A stretch of 64,000 nt of DNA from Christensenella tenuis. GTDB taxonomy: Bacteria; Bacillota; Clostridia; Christensenellales; Christensenellaceae. Below the pieces are notes generated by a model. It was given only the letters and a program-made list of their open reading frames with translations. It had not been told where the DNA came from and did not search any database. This document shows positions 8,579 to 17,145 of the stretch, piece after piece (position 1 is the first letter of the stretch; every line of letters starts with the position of its first letter). The stretch covers positions 62,001 through 126,000 of the forward strand of contig NZ_JACOON010000003.1 of NCBI RefSeq assembly GCF_014287795.1, read 5' to 3'. The position numbers and the translations under genes were made by a program.

Positions 8579-9658
8579 TCACTCAAAGGTAATTGCGATC
8601 TTAAAATCGCCATATTTTCCCGTCGCGTGGTCAAAAGCTTTTTCCCATTCATCAATGGAAAATGTTTTCGAAACAATTCCCTTCGTTTGCAAGTTTCCAT
8701 TCATAATGTGTTCAATGACAAATGGGAAGCAATAAGGACTGAGCTGCGAACCGCGCAGTTCAAGCTCCTTCCCATCCCCAATCACCGACCAGTCCGCAGA
8801 GGTTTCCCCGGCGAATACGCTGAATTCGATAAACCTTCCCTGCTTACGGATCATTTTAAGTCCCTGGATTACGCTCGCCGGATGCCCTGTCGCTTCAATA
8901 TAAACATCGCATCCGTATCCCTCCGTCATATTGAGAATGCGCTGTGCCACATCCTCCTCCGCCGGGTTCATCACAAGATCCGCGCCAAAATCCATTGCTT
9001 TTTTAAGACGTTCCGGCAAAATATCAAGCGCGATGAGTTTCGCCGGATTTTTCATCCGCGCATAGGTGATCATACCAAGCCCAAGCGTTCCGGCACCCGA
9101 AATCACCATAATATCCTCGTTCGTCACCTCTGCGCGGTCCACAGCATGTTTGGAGCAGCCATATGGTTCGATCAACAGCGCGTCAAGAAGCGGCATTGAA
9201 TCCGGTACCCTGTGCAGTACCGCTGTTTTAGGATAACGTACATATTCCGCCATTCCGCCATTCAGGTAATTTTTAAATCCAAACACATTATGCGGCTGGC
9301 ACAGCCAATAGCGCCCCGTTTTACAGTAACGGCATTCCCCGCATGGAACGATCTGATCCGCAGTAATCCGGTCGCCAATTTGATATTCCGTAACATTTTC
9401 CCCTTTCAATACAATCTTTCCCAAAAATTCATGTCCCGGGATAAAGGGTGGTTCTGCATACGCCGGCTGGAGGTCGTCGCCCCAGAAACGCGACGCACCG
9501 TGCTGGCATTTCAAATCCCCGGCGCAAATACCGCAGCCTTCCGTCCTGATGATGATATCGTCCGGGCCGCATTCCGGCGTCGGAAAATCTTTTACCAGAC
9601 GATAATCATTTTGTCCATACGCTACAAGAGCTTTCATTGTTTCAGGTATTCTTTCCAT
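8579..9658 (-). CDS. Zinc-dependent medium-chain alcohol/polyol dehydrogenase
   Basis: A 359-residue MDR-family dehydrogenase of the sorbitol/threonine dehydrogenase branch. The catalytic-zinc Cys is in G-C-G-I-C-A-G-D, followed by P-G-H-E-F; the structural zinc site is C-G-E-C-R-Y-C-K-T-G-R-Y-W-L-C. The Rossmann NAD site is G-A-G-T-L-G-L-G, with an acidic residue at the end of the next strand (A-L-D) favouring NAD+. The sequence is reminiscent of erythritol/L-threitol dehydrogenases, so a polyol or reduced sugar is a likely substrate. The ATG at 9658 has GGCAGGG seven bases upstream. It lies between the importer operon and the ROK repressor in the same direction and probably handles the same carbohydrate; its own promoter carries a palindrome at 9729. 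Confidence 0.88.
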   Translation of the reverse strand: MERIPETMKALVAYGQNDYRLVKDFPTPECGPDDIIIRTEGCGICAGDLKCQHGASRFWGDDLQPAYAEPPFIPGHEFLGKIVLKGENVTEYQIGDRITADQIVPCGECRYCKTGRYWLCQPHNVFGFKNYLNGGMAEYVRYPKTAVLHRVPDSMPLLDALLIEPYGCSKHAVDRAEVTNEDIMVISGAGTLGLGMITYARMKNPAKLIALDILPERLKKAMDFGADLVMNPAEEDVAQRILNMTEGYGCDVYIEATGHPASVIQGLKMIRKQGRFIEFSVFAGETSADWSVIGDGKELELRGSQLSPYCFPFVIEHIMNGNLQTKGIVSKTFSIDEWEKAFDHATGKYGDFKIAITFE

Positions 9659-9728
9659 TTGCAATCCCTGCCTTTCCTTTATTTAAAATTTTTACATTAT
9701 AGAAGCCAAGTTAATGTAATTAGTTTTT

Positions 9729-9741
9729 TTAAAGCGTTTAA
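9729..9741. promoter_or_regulatory. TTAAA-GCG-TTTAA palindrome upstream of the dehydrogenase
   Basis: A 13-base dyad TTAAAGCGTTTAA lies about 70 bases before the dehydrogenase start. The CG-centred AT-flanked dyad resembles LacI/GalR-family operators. Its right half AGCGTTTAA is repeated upstream of the two other sugar genes (8521-8529 and 37106-37114). Regulator unknown. Confidence 0.4.
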
Positions 9742-9814
9742 TAAAAGAAATTTATGTTTTAAGTATAGCAAAGCATTCGCAAATGTCAATCGCCTTTTTC
9801 TTCCCATACAAAAA

Positions 9815-9833
9815 ACGGACGCATTGCGTCCGT
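9815..9833 (-). terminator. Intrinsic terminator of the ROK regulator gene
   Basis: On the minus strand ACGGACGC and GCGTCCGT form an eight-base stem with a short loop, followed by a run of six T. It lies 93 bases after the ROK gene stop and separates it from the dehydrogenase promoter. Confidence 0.8.
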
Positions 9834-9925
9834 CCCGGTTCTGTGCATCAAAAGCGAAAACTATCCATAAAAATTCAAAATACCGCCGATAGACCGCCTT
9901 TACTCTTCCATTTTGAATGACTTAA

Positions 9926-11056
9926 TTAAATCCCGTGAAAAAACTCTTCCACGAAAGGAAGGGCCGCCCCCGCCGCAATGGCTTCCGTTTTGTAACGGCA
10001 TGGAAGCAGGTAAGCGCCCGGTTCTTCCGAGAACATATCGCGCTGGCGCACCATTTCATACAGCGGTTCCATATACTTGTCAATATATGCGCCCACATAG
10101 CCTCCTAAAATCACATTGCAGTCAAACAGCATCCTGATATTGTGAACGGCAAATGCCAGATAATGCAGATAGGAATTCCACAGTTCCGTAATCCGTTTAT
10201 CCCCCGCCTCAAGTTTCCCGAAAAAGGAATCGAGATCGCCGCCCGCCGCTTCCGAGAGAAGGGAGGCGCAGCAGTACGTCTCAAAGCAGCCATATTGCCC
10301 GCAATAGCAGGGCCGTCCGTCCGCCACTACAGTCATATGCCCTATTTCGCCGCTTCTTTGGTCATCTCCTTCATATACTTTATTATCAAGAATCACCGCT
10401 CCGCCAATATGGTCGCTCAGGCAAATATAAAATGCATTTCTGATATTGTGTGACGACCACATCTCGGCAGAACCAGCCGCATTTGCATCATTGAACAAGA
10501 GGGTTCGGAATGGAATGTACCGTGAAAAATTTTCGCTGGTCTCACCTGTAAAGTTAAGAATCCGGCCGTAAACAACCTCTTTGCCATCCTTTGAAATCAA
10601 CCCCGGCACGCCCATGCCAACGCCAAGCACTTTGGCGGGGTCTATTTTTGCTTTTTCAAGGATTTCCGCTACCTCTGCACCCAGCATTTTATAGTATTCA
10701 TCCGTTGTGGCAAAATGAACCGGCTTCCGGATTTTTTCAATCACCCGTCCGTCAAGGTCTACAATCACCACAGTATTGTGATGCTTTTGAATATCGATTC
10801 CAATCGCAACACGCGCGTCACTGATAAACGAAAAAGCGGTAGCGTTACGCCCACCTGTATGGCCGATCCTGCCCGTCGTATCAACCAGGCCCTTTTCCTG
10901 AAATTCCTGCAAATTTTGCGTTACGGTAGGAAGGCTTAGTTTCAGCGCATACACGATGTCTTGTTTCGATACCGATCTTGCCTCCCGCAAAAATTCGTAT
11001 ATTTTTTTTCGGTTCATCCCTTTGATGTCGATTCCAGCCTGTCCCGTTTGGATCAT
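9926..11056 (-). CDS. ROK-family transcriptional repressor (XylR/NagC type)
   Basis: A 376-residue ROK protein with an N-terminal winged helix-turn-helix (about residues 10-75, containing S-K-Q-D-I-V-Y-A-L-K-L-S-L-P-T-V-T-Q-N) and a sugar-kinase-like sensor domain. The ROK signature with E-I-G-H and the zinc cluster C-Y-C-G-Q-Y-G-C-F-E is intact. Such proteins repress sugar operons and release DNA on binding the sugar. The kinase catalytic D-x-G-G/T-x-x region is diverged (G-I-D-I-Q-K), so it should sense rather than phosphorylate. The ATG has GGAG nine bases upstream. Neighbours suggest that it controls the dehydrogenase and the importer with the URO-D-like genes; this is not proven by sequence. 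Confidence 0.92.
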   Translation of the reverse strand: MIQTGQAGIDIKGMNRKKIYEFLREARSVSKQDIVYALKLSLPTVTQNLQEFQEKGLVDTTGRIGHTGGRNATAFSFISDARVAIGIDIQKHHNTVVIVDLDGRVIEKIRKPVHFATTDEYYKMLGAEVAEILEKAKIDPAKVLGVGMGVPGLISKDGKEVVYGRILNFTGETSENFSRYIPFRTLLFNDANAAGSAEMWSSHNIRNAFYICLSDHIGGAVILDNKVYEGDDQRSGEIGHMTVVADGRPCYCGQYGCFETYCCASLLSEAAGGDLDSFFGKLEAGDKRITELWNSYLHYLAFAVHNIRMLFDCNVILGGYVGAYIDKYMEPLYEMVRQRDMFSEEPGAYLLPCRYKTEAIAAGAALPFVEEFFHGI

Positions 11057-11195
11057 TATTTCTATCTCCGTTTTTTAAAACTATTTTATAAATCGTTGGT
11101 CTTATTATAATATACCGCTTAAACAAAAGCAAAAAATTTCATGGGCGCCTCCGAAAGAGAATACATCTTTTTTCTGCTTCGTTCTTGAATACATC

Positions 11196-11224
11196 TTGAC
11201 AGGCAAAATGTACAATGCTACGAT
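11196..11224 (+). promoter_or_regulatory. Sigma-A promoter of the SDR gene
   Basis: TTGACA (11196-11201), 17 bases, TACGAT (11219-11224). It stands 64 bases before the SDR start. Confidence 0.65.
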
Positions 11225-11288
11225 AAATCAAATATATAAATACGTTTTTTAAAAGCAATTCAAATAATAGGAAAAGGGGAAACGAATC

Positions 11289-12083
11289 ATGGAGAACAGA
11301 GTCGCAATTGTAACGGGCGGTACGCGCGGTATGGGCCAGGCAATCAGCATAGGCCTTGCGAAGGAAGGCAACATTGTGGTCGCATTATACCACTCCGATG
11401 AAAAAAGCGCACAGGAAACACTGGCGAAAATGAAGCAATATTCTTCTGCTTCCGACGTGATCCGCGCAGATGTCTCCAGGCGCGAGTCAATAGACAGTGC
11501 GGTGAAAAAAATCGCGGACCGGTATGGCCGAATCGATATTTTAGTGAATAATGCGGGGATTTTTGATTTCTGCTTTATTGAAGACATCACAGATGAATAT
11601 TTTGACCGCGTATACAATACAAATTTCAAAGGCCAGCTCCATATGATGCAGGCGTGCATCCCCTATATGAAAAAAAACCGTTACGGCCGGATCGCCAATG
11701 CCTCTTCCATTTCCGGCTCCTTCGCCGACTGTGGTCTCATTGCCTATGCCGCAAGTAAAGCGGGTGTAAATCTGATGACAAAAACGGCGGCGGGCGAGCT
11801 GGCTCCTTATGGAATCACGGTAAACGCATACGCGCCGGGTATTATCCATACGGATATGACAGATTCCATGATTGCGGAACGCGGCGATGTACAGGTAAAG
11901 CAAATCGCCCTGCAGCGTTTCGGGACCGGCGAGGATGCTGCCGCACTCGTATGCTTCCTGACTTCGCCCGGTGCGGGTTATGTTACTGGGGAAATCATTG
12001 GCGTCGACGGCGGATTTTTCAAGGTGCAAAATCCCTGCCGCGCATATGAATATGCGGTGGAAAAAGGAAACGCCGCAGAATAA
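11289..12083 (+). CDS. Short-chain dehydrogenase/reductase (FabG-like)
   Basis: A 264-residue classical SDR. The cofactor motif T-G-G-T-R-G-M-G is at residues 9-16, N-N-A-G in the middle, the catalytic Ser in N-A-S-S-I-S, and the Y-A-A-S-K active-site pair follows. The proline-glycine stretch A-P-G-I-I-H-T and the C-terminal G-x-x-x-x-V-D-G-G-F are present. It reduces or oxidises a carbonyl/alcohol with NAD(P)H. It stands alone on the plus strand with its own promoter and shares a terminator with the convergent PfkB kinase gene. Fatty-acid synthesis is unlikely because no acyl carrier protein or fab genes surround it; a sugar or polyol substrate is more likely from the neighbourhood. A GGAAAAGGGG ribosome site precedes the ATG. 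Confidence 0.88.
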   Translation: MENRVAIVTGGTRGMGQAISIGLAKEGNIVVALYHSDEKSAQETLAKMKQYSSASDVIRADVSRRESIDSAVKKIADRYGRIDILVNNAGIFDFCFIEDITDEYFDRVYNTNFKGQLHMMQACIPYMKKNRYGRIANASSISGSFADCGLIAYAASKAGVNLMTKTAAGELAPYGITVNAYAPGIIHTDMTDSMIAERGDVQVKQIALQRFGTGEDAAALVCFLTSPGAGYVTGEIIGVDGGFFKVQNPCRAYEYAVEKGNAAE

Positions 12084-12102
12084 TATATGTTTCCGCATAA
12101 AA

Positions 12103-12130
12103 AAGGGCTGCCGGCAGAATGGCAGTCCTT
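12103..12130. terminator. Bidirectional terminator between SDR and PfkB kinase
   Basis: AAGGGCTGCC and GGCAGTCCTT form the stem, with A-run on the left and T-run on the right, so both convergent genes can end here. Confidence 0.7.
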
Positions 12131-12138
12131 TCAGCGTT

Positions 12139-13116
12139 TTATTCGCAACTGGATCGCGGCACGTCCCTGCGGCACACTTCAATTTCAGCGAGCGAAGGCA
12201 TCGAAGGAATTGCGCCACGTTTGGTGGCCGTAAGCCCTCCCGCCGCATTGGCAAAATCCAGGATATCTTCCAGTTCCTCTTTTGTAAGCTTATCGAGGTC
12301 GGCTGCCTCTTTCTTCCTAAGGCGGTAGTGTACTGCTCCGAGAAATGCGTCTCCCGCACCCGTGGTGTCTACCACATTAACCCGGAAGGCCGGCATCTGC
12401 CCCGTTCCACAGGCCGCGCAATAAAAAGAACCAAATTCGCCGCGCGATACGAGTACAAGCCGCGGCCCCTGTTTTCTCAACTTTTGCGCGCCTGCCTCAA
12501 TATCTGTTTCCCCGGTGAGAAGAAGCATTTCTTCTTCCGACACTTTAAGAATGTCTGCCATTGGAAGCGCATCCATAATTTCCCGTACGGCCCTTTCTTC
12601 CTTGTCCCACAAAAAAGGCCTGTAGTTCGGGTCATAGCTCATGAGTTTCCCCAGCTCTTTTGCGCGGCTGATCGCGGCATGGGCCGCACTGCGGCACGGG
12701 TCATCCGTAAACGAAATCGAGCCGTAATGGAAAATATGGCAGCCTGAAATCATATCCCATTCGAGCTCGTCCTCCCGGAGCATCATATCAGCCCCCGGTT
12801 TCCGGTAGAAACTAAATGACCGGTCTCCAAACTCGTTTAGCTGCACAAAAGCGATTGTCGTATTGACCTCTGCATCCATTACAACGCCCTGCGTATCAAT
12901 TCCGCTTTCCTTGAGAACACCCACCAGGAACTTTCCAAAATCATCCTGTCCAACTTTTCCAATAAATCCTGTCTTGGCGCCAAGCTTTGCATTCATTGCC
13001 AGCACATTCGCCGGCGCACCGCCCGGGTTACGCGCAAACCGGGCAATTCCCTGATCGTTCACCCCATCCGGTGTAAAATCAATCAAAACTTCTCCAATTG
13101 CCACTACATCATACAT
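12139..13116 (-). CDS. PfkB-family carbohydrate kinase (fructokinase-like)
   Basis: A 325-residue ribokinase/PfkB-family sugar kinase. Both family signatures are visible: the early G-G-A-P-A-N-V-L-A region (32-40) and the late D-T-T-G-A-G-D-A-F (250-258), with D256 as catalytic base. It transfers phosphate from ATP to a hexose or related sugar; the sequence is closest in feel to bacterial fructokinases, but 2-keto-3-deoxygluconate kinases cannot be excluded. The ATG at 13116 has AGGGGAGGGG upstream; a longer frame to 13179 would overlap the ogt gene and has no ribosome site. It follows ogt by 35 bases and ends at a shared terminator. Confidence 0.9.
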   Translation of the reverse strand: MYDVVAIGEVLIDFTPDGVNDQGIARFARNPGGAPANVLAMNAKLGAKTGFIGKVGQDDFGKFLVGVLKESGIDTQGVVMDAEVNTTIAFVQLNEFGDRSFSFYRKPGADMMLREDELEWDMISGCHIFHYGSISFTDDPCRSAAHAAISRAKELGKLMSYDPNYRPFLWDKEERAVREIMDALPMADILKVSEEEMLLLTGETDIEAGAQKLRKQGPRLVLVSRGEFGSFYCAACGTGQMPAFRVNVVDTTGAGDAFLGAVHYRLRKKEAADLDKLTKEELEDILDFANAAGGLTATKRGAIPSMPSLAEIEVCRRDVPRSSCE

Positions 13117-13151
13117 AGGATTCCCCTCCCCTGTTCTTTTCCTTGTTTTGA

Positions 13152-13643
13152 TTATACGGTTTTTGACAGATCCCGGCAAGTCTCCGAATTTTCTATTTGG
13201 AGCAGTATTTTTTTCATTTCCAGTCCGCCCGCATATCCTGTAAGCGTACCGTCCGCACCGATTACCCGATGGCAGGGAATCAAAATAGAAATAGGGTTCC
13301 TTCCATTTGCCCTACCCACGGCGCGGCAAGCATTCGGTTTTCCAATCCGTTTCGCCAGTTCCCCATAAGTTCTTGTTTCGCCATAGGGAATTTTCAGAAG
13401 TTCGTTCCACACCATTTTTTCAAATTCCGTACCTTCCGGTAAAACAGGAAGATCAAACTCCCTCCGTTTCCCTTGTAAATATTCTTTAATTTGCGTTGCT
13501 GCACGTTTTATTCCTGCCGTTTCGTGCTCTTCAAACTCTTTCGGCCGGACTGTTCCTCCAAAAAATACATTTGTTACAAAGCCGTTCTCTTCTGCAATCC
13601 CGATCCTGCCAATCTGTGTTTCATAAAAATATGCTTGCTTCAT
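13152..13643 (-). CDS. ogt: Methylated-DNA--protein-cysteine methyltransferase
   Basis: A 163-residue O6-alkylguanine-DNA alkyltransferase. The active-site loop I-P-C-H-R-V-I-G contains the acceptor Cys124, and the preceding winged helix has the R-A-V-G-x-A-x-x-x-N-P DNA-binding pattern. The protein removes alkyl groups from O6 of guanine by a suicide transfer to its cysteine. Length fits Ogt-type enzymes rather than the longer Ada fusion. TAGGAGG precedes the ATG. It is the first gene of a two-gene unit with the PfkB kinase. Confidence 0.95.
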   Translation of the reverse strand: MKQAYFYETQIGRIGIAEENGFVTNVFFGGTVRPKEFEEHETAGIKRAATQIKEYLQGKRREFDLPVLPEGTEFEKMVWNELLKIPYGETRTYGELAKRIGKPNACRAVGRANGRNPISILIPCHRVIGADGTLTGYAGGLEMKKILLQIENSETCRDLSKTV

Positions 13644-14177
13644 CTTTTCCTCCTATTCCAGCTTCGGCAAAATGCAAATCCGAGGCTTTCCCGGCCATGA
13701 AACTTTCACGCTTTATTCCTGTTCCTATTTTATATCAGTTCAATGATAGAAGCAAATAATCGATGGCCGGAACACCGTTTTACTTTCAAATGCCGTCAAT
13801 ACTCAGGATTGATTTTGATTGGAAGCATGCATATTTTTTCTATAAAGTATTTATTTTTGTACCAATTGAACCTATTGGCCATTATTAAAAGAATATAATA
13901 GAATATAATAGAAAATCATCTCCGTTTACCCGGCATTCCATATTGCCTGAGGTAGATTCAGCTTAGCATAGCATGCAAAAACATGCGCACTCCTTTTAAG
14001 ATCGGGAATAGGTCCGCTAAATCATTTTTATAATCTATATTGAGTCATTCTTCCCCAACCTGTCTGGCCGGTTGTAATGCCGGGAAATATGTATTTTTTC
14101 TCCCGTTTTCCGCATGCTTGCTGCCATACCATCAGGGTTACAAGGCACTCCCCATGCTGCATCATAAGCGCCTGCCC
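13644..14177. other. Gene-free AT-rich stretch
   Basis: I see no gene here. It holds an exact tandem ten-base repeat, GAATATAATA at 13891-13900 and 13901-13910, followed by a third partial copy. The upstream part must contain the ogt promoter on the minus strand. No hairpin with a T-run stood out. Confidence 0.5.
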
Positions 14178-14420
14178 CTATCCGCTGTCTTCTTTGTAGT
14201 AAGCCTTCGCCGAAAGATATGTCGGCATACCAGTAAGCAGAACAACGTTGCGCGGCGCGCCAATCAGGTCCGCGCTGACAGAGAAACTGACCGGCGTAAT
14301 GACTTCTGTCACCATTTTGGCGTAGTTTTCGGACACCACCTGTATACTACTGCCCAGAGCGTCAACTGCCTCAAATGACTCGATCAACGGCGCGGCGTCT
14401 ATTTCGTGACGGCTTTCCAT
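14178..14420 (-). CDS. Hypothetical small protein or gene remnant
   Basis: An 80-residue frame from an ATG at 14420. The composition is protein-like (for example L-I-E-S-F-E-A-V-D-A-L-G-S-S-I-Q-V-V-S), but there is no clear ribosome site and no family I recognise. It lies downstream of the 123-residue protein, same strand, 89 bases apart. It may be the end of a decayed gene. Confidence 0.3.
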   Translation of the reverse strand: MESRHEIDAAPLIESFEAVDALGSSIQVVSENYAKMVTEVITPVSFSVSADLIGAPRNVVLLTGMPTYLSAKAYYKEDSG

Positions 14421-14509
14421 ATGGCATAAGGCTCAAATGAAATGAATACTAAGATACTTAAAGCATCCTGCGGAACCATAAATCCATAAATACACTCTAA
14501 AATTTTCTT

Positions 14510-14881
14510 TTATAGCTCTCCGCCCGATATCAAAACACCTGCGTTCTGAAAAGTTAAACCTACCGTGTTATAAAGGTCGGAGTAAAGCGCGGAGGCCTGA
14601 CTCACACCGATAAGGCCGCCCGAAACGCCGCTTGTTCCCTGCATGAGCGTAATCACTGTTCCTTCCGGAGACGATTCGCATGTGACCCGCAGCTTTACAT
14701 GGCGTCCTTTTTTTCCGGCAAATGCGCCGAGAAGAACCGATGCTCCCGAGGAACCTCTTTCTGCATCGGCAGACCAATCATCAATATGGGTTAGGGCAAA
14801 GCCCTGGTTCTCCAGCGCAGCATATACAGTATTGCGCGCCATAATTGGATCGCCCCCTACCACAAACCTGTGTCCTTTCAC
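14510..14881 (-). CDS. Conserved-looking hypothetical protein
   Basis: A 123-residue protein starting at GTG 14881, eight bases after a perfect AGGAGG. It has no signal peptide. The first half is mixed alpha/beta (an N-terminal strand, then Y-A-A-L-E-N-Q-G-F-A-L-T-H); the centre is rich in Gly and basic residues (G-A-F-A-G-K-K-G-R-H-V-K-L); the C-terminal half contains a small-residue run, G-T-S-G-V-S-G-G-L-I-G-V-S-Q-A, followed by a helix. This pattern looks like a conserved domain, but I cannot name the family. Function unknown. It is transcribed away from the membrane protein at 15108. Confidence 0.6.
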   Translation of the reverse strand: MKGHRFVVGGDPIMARNTVYAALENQGFALTHIDDWSADAERGSSGASVLLGAFAGKKGRHVKLRVTCESSPEGTVITLMQGTSGVSGGLIGVSQASALYSDLYNTVGLTFQNAGVLISGGEL

Positions 14882-15044
14882 GCTTTTTCCCTCCTGCTAT
14901 AATGATTCTGTTGCGGTGTTGCTACCGGGTACAATAAATATAACCGATTGGAAAATTTTTAGCAACGATTTGCGGCCAATACGTTCCGCTCGATTTATAT
15001 ATTTACTATGGAAAACAACATAAAATGCATCGATTGTTTTGAAA

Positions 15045-15074
15045 TTGAACTGATGCAATCCGCTATGGTATAGT
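15045..15074 (+). promoter_or_regulatory. Promoter of the membrane protein at 15108
   Basis: TTGAAC (15045-15050), 18 bases, TATAGT (15069-15074) with an extended TGG just before the -10. It is 33 bases upstream of the start codon. Confidence 0.55.
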
Positions 15075-15107
15075 ATAAGGCAAGTGGTAGGAAAGGAGCC
15101 CTGAGTT

Positions 15108-15671
15108 ATGGAAAATAATATAGGCCGCAGCCCCCTCCAACACATCCGTAATTTTTTTGTCGCCATCCTCATTGCTTCTGTTTTGTCAGCACTTATCTGG
15201 TACAGATTCTATATTCCACCGGAAATAACCGCGTCTTGGGACGCACCGGGCTTTCCCATTGGGATAACAAATCTATTTCCCTTTGCATCATCTATCATTT
15301 GCACTGTATTGGCTGTCTTTTTTCTGTTCTACTCCGGAAACAAAAAACGCCTGATATCACAAATTTTATTTGCGGCGGGTGCAATTGTAACAATAGTTGC
15401 CTGCATTATTTTCTGGCCTGATTTTAAACAAATTCCGATTTTTAATACGATTTTATTTGTGGGCTGCTGCTTTATGCCTTATCGACGTATTTTGGTTCTG
15501 CTCTTTTCATTGGTAATCACTGTATGGGCGATGGCTGCAACGCATGGTATGTTCCTGCTCACCTGCTTACCTGCTGTATTATTCCCCGTTGCGCTGTTCT
15601 TTAGCGCTAAAACTGAATATCAGTCGATATTTTGGTCCAGCAGTTATTTTAAGTATTCCAGGGCCGGCTAA
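15108..15671 (+). CDS. Hypothetical polytopic membrane protein
   Basis: A 187-residue protein with about five or six hydrophobic segments: residues 14-33, 50-75, 84-105, 110-125, 130-150 and 150-165 approximately. The AGGAAAGGAG ribosome site is well placed. Short charged loops (G-N-K-K-R, M-P-Y-R-R) separate the segments. The W-D-A-P-G-F-P-I-G-I-T-N stretch after the first segment faintly recalls DUF1648-type membrane proteins, but this is not firm. It has its own promoter and no co-directional partner. Function unknown. Confidence 0.7.
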   Translation: MENNIGRSPLQHIRNFFVAILIASVLSALIWYRFYIPPEITASWDAPGFPIGITNLFPFASSIICTVLAVFFLFYSGNKKRLISQILFAAGAIVTIVACIIFWPDFKQIPIFNTILFVGCCFMPYRRILVLLFSLVITVWAMAATHGMFLLTCLPAVLFPVALFFSAKTEYQSIFWSSSYFKYSRAG

Positions 15672-15885
15672 CAAAACTCAATATCATATCTCACGGATGC
15701 GGCGGCCATTTTAGATGCTGCCGGGGGATGCTGGTTCTTTCCGGCCTTGGTGCAAGAATCGGCGAACGTTTTTATTTTCTAAAACTTTATCTTCCAAAAT
15801 ACCTTCTCTCAAGATGTTGTTTATCTCTTGTCCGCAATAATGTCTATTGGAAATCTAAAATACATCCGGAAAATTCCTGTCCTTC

Positions 15886-16176
15886 TTAGCTGATTTCTGT
15901 TCCCACGCTGCCGCTGCTTTCGTTGCAGCTGGCCAAAACGGATACCAAAACACTTCTGATTTTGGATGTGGATATTGATTCATAAATATCATATTTCTCG
16001 AATATTTTGATAAATTCAGTAGCATTGCCCTTTTCGGCGGCCTGATATGCTGTTTTTCCAGAAAAATTTTTTACATTTGTATTCACACCAATGGACAGTA
16101 AGTAATCCAAAATATATTTTGATTGGCATGGGCGGTAGGGTGCATCGCCTTGCGTCATGAGGGCTTGCGCTCCCAT
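15886..16176 (-). CDS. Small ankyrin-repeat protein, probably a remnant
   Basis: A 96-residue frame. Residues about 20-60 form one and a half ankyrin repeats: a helix Y-I-L-D-Y-L-L-S-I-G-V-N-T-N-V-K-N followed by the next repeat start F-S-G-K-T-A-Y-Q-A-A-E-K-G-N. Ankyrin proteins normally have several consecutive repeats, so this is likely the tail of a longer gene; the upstream sequence has no in-frame repeats. The start has a GGGAAGG site, so expression is possible. It sits 74 bases after the CPBP protease gene in the same direction. Confidence 0.5.
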   Translation of the reverse strand: MGAQALMTQGDAPYRPCQSKYILDYLLSIGVNTNVKNFSGKTAYQAAEKGNATEFIKIFEKYDIYESISTSKIRSVLVSVLASCNESSGSVGTEIS

Positions 16177-16250
16177 GAACCTTCCCTGCTTCGGATTTTA
16201 ACCGCAGTAAAATAAAACAGGACGCAAAAAAATTTGTAAATACACTGTCT

Positions 16251-17093
16251 TTAAACTGTTTTCGGAACCCTTTTCCATAATTTTGTAATTTCTCCCTGCT
16301 TTTTCGAACGAATGAGATACAAACCGATGAGTAAGTAGACAACGCCAAAAACGAGCATGATGACAGTTTCTCTGATTCCTAAATCCGCTTCGCTATATAT
16401 GAGGTCTGCCGAGATATCAGTTAACGTATGAATGATGACAGGTCCCCACAGATTACGCGTCCGTGCGTAAACTGCGCAAAAGAACACGCCGACCCCTGTT
16501 GTATTAACAACCTGTATGAGCGTGCTATCAAGAAGAAATAGTCCATGCCTTAAATTAAGCAAATGTATGAGGCCAAAAGCAAGCCCGGAAATCAGCACCG
16601 ATTTTAGAATGTAGTTTTTCCTGTCGGCCCATTGGTTCATCATATTCTGGAATATCAGTCCACGGAAGAGAACTTCCTCATAAAAGCCGGGGGCGATTCC
16701 GCCTAAAATAATGGGCAAAAGTTCAGTGCCAGGCACCAAAACTCCGTCATAAAACAAGGGATTGATAATGTTGTAGGCAGCAGAAATCAAACCAATTGAC
16801 GCGAGTGCAAGCGATATCCCAAGGTTTTCTTTTCGGAATCCGAATTGGTATTTACGCCTACTGACTAACCTCATAATAAGTATAATAAGAAATGCAACAA
16901 CAATGCGCACAATCCTATAAGCGAATGTGTTTATATAGCTTCTATAATCCTCCATGCCCTCTTCGGGAACCACCAGATTTGCAATAAATGATGAAAGAAA
17001 TATGCAGATAAGCGCTACACCCACAGCGACGACGATGGCAAAGAGAACCGGGCGTTCAAAAAAACTGCGTTTCTTTTTGATTACCTGTTCCAT
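16251..17093 (-). CDS. CPBP-family intramembrane metalloprotease
   Basis: A 280-residue membrane protein of the CAAX-protease/bacteriocin-processing (Abi) family. The three family motifs are complete: E139-E140-V-L-F-R144-G, G-L-I-H177-L-L-N and I-I-H222-T-L-T-D, which bind the active-site metal. About eight transmembrane segments are visible. Family members cleave prenylated or other membrane-bound peptides, or protect against self-made bacteriocins; no bacteriocin gene is evident here. The start has a TGGAGA ribosome site. A perfect palindrome at 17127-17145, 34 bases upstream, points to control by a dedicated repressor not present nearby. Confidence 0.9.
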   Translation of the reverse strand: MEQVIKKKRSFFERPVLFAIVVAVGVALICIFLSSFIANLVVPEEGMEDYRSYINTFAYRIVRIVVAFLIILIMRLVSRRKYQFGFRKENLGISLALASIGLISAAYNIINPLFYDGVLVPGTELLPIILGGIAPGFYEEVLFRGLIFQNMMNQWADRKNYILKSVLISGLAFGLIHLLNLRHGLFLLDSTLIQVVNTTGVGVFFCAVYARTRNLWGPVIIHTLTDISADLIYSEADLGIRETVIMLVFGVVYLLIGLYLIRSKKQGEITKLWKRVPKTV

Positions 17094-17126
17094 GATTGTT
17101 TCTCCATTTTTATCGATAGCGTTTAT

Positions 17127-17145
17127 TTACCAGAATGTCTGGTAA
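17127..17145. promoter_or_regulatory. Perfect 8-8 palindrome, likely operator of the CPBP gene
   Basis: TTACCAGA / TCTGGTAA with a three-base centre. The length and perfect symmetry fit a TetR-type operator. It stands between the promoter region and the ribosome site of the CPBP gene. Confidence 0.6.
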
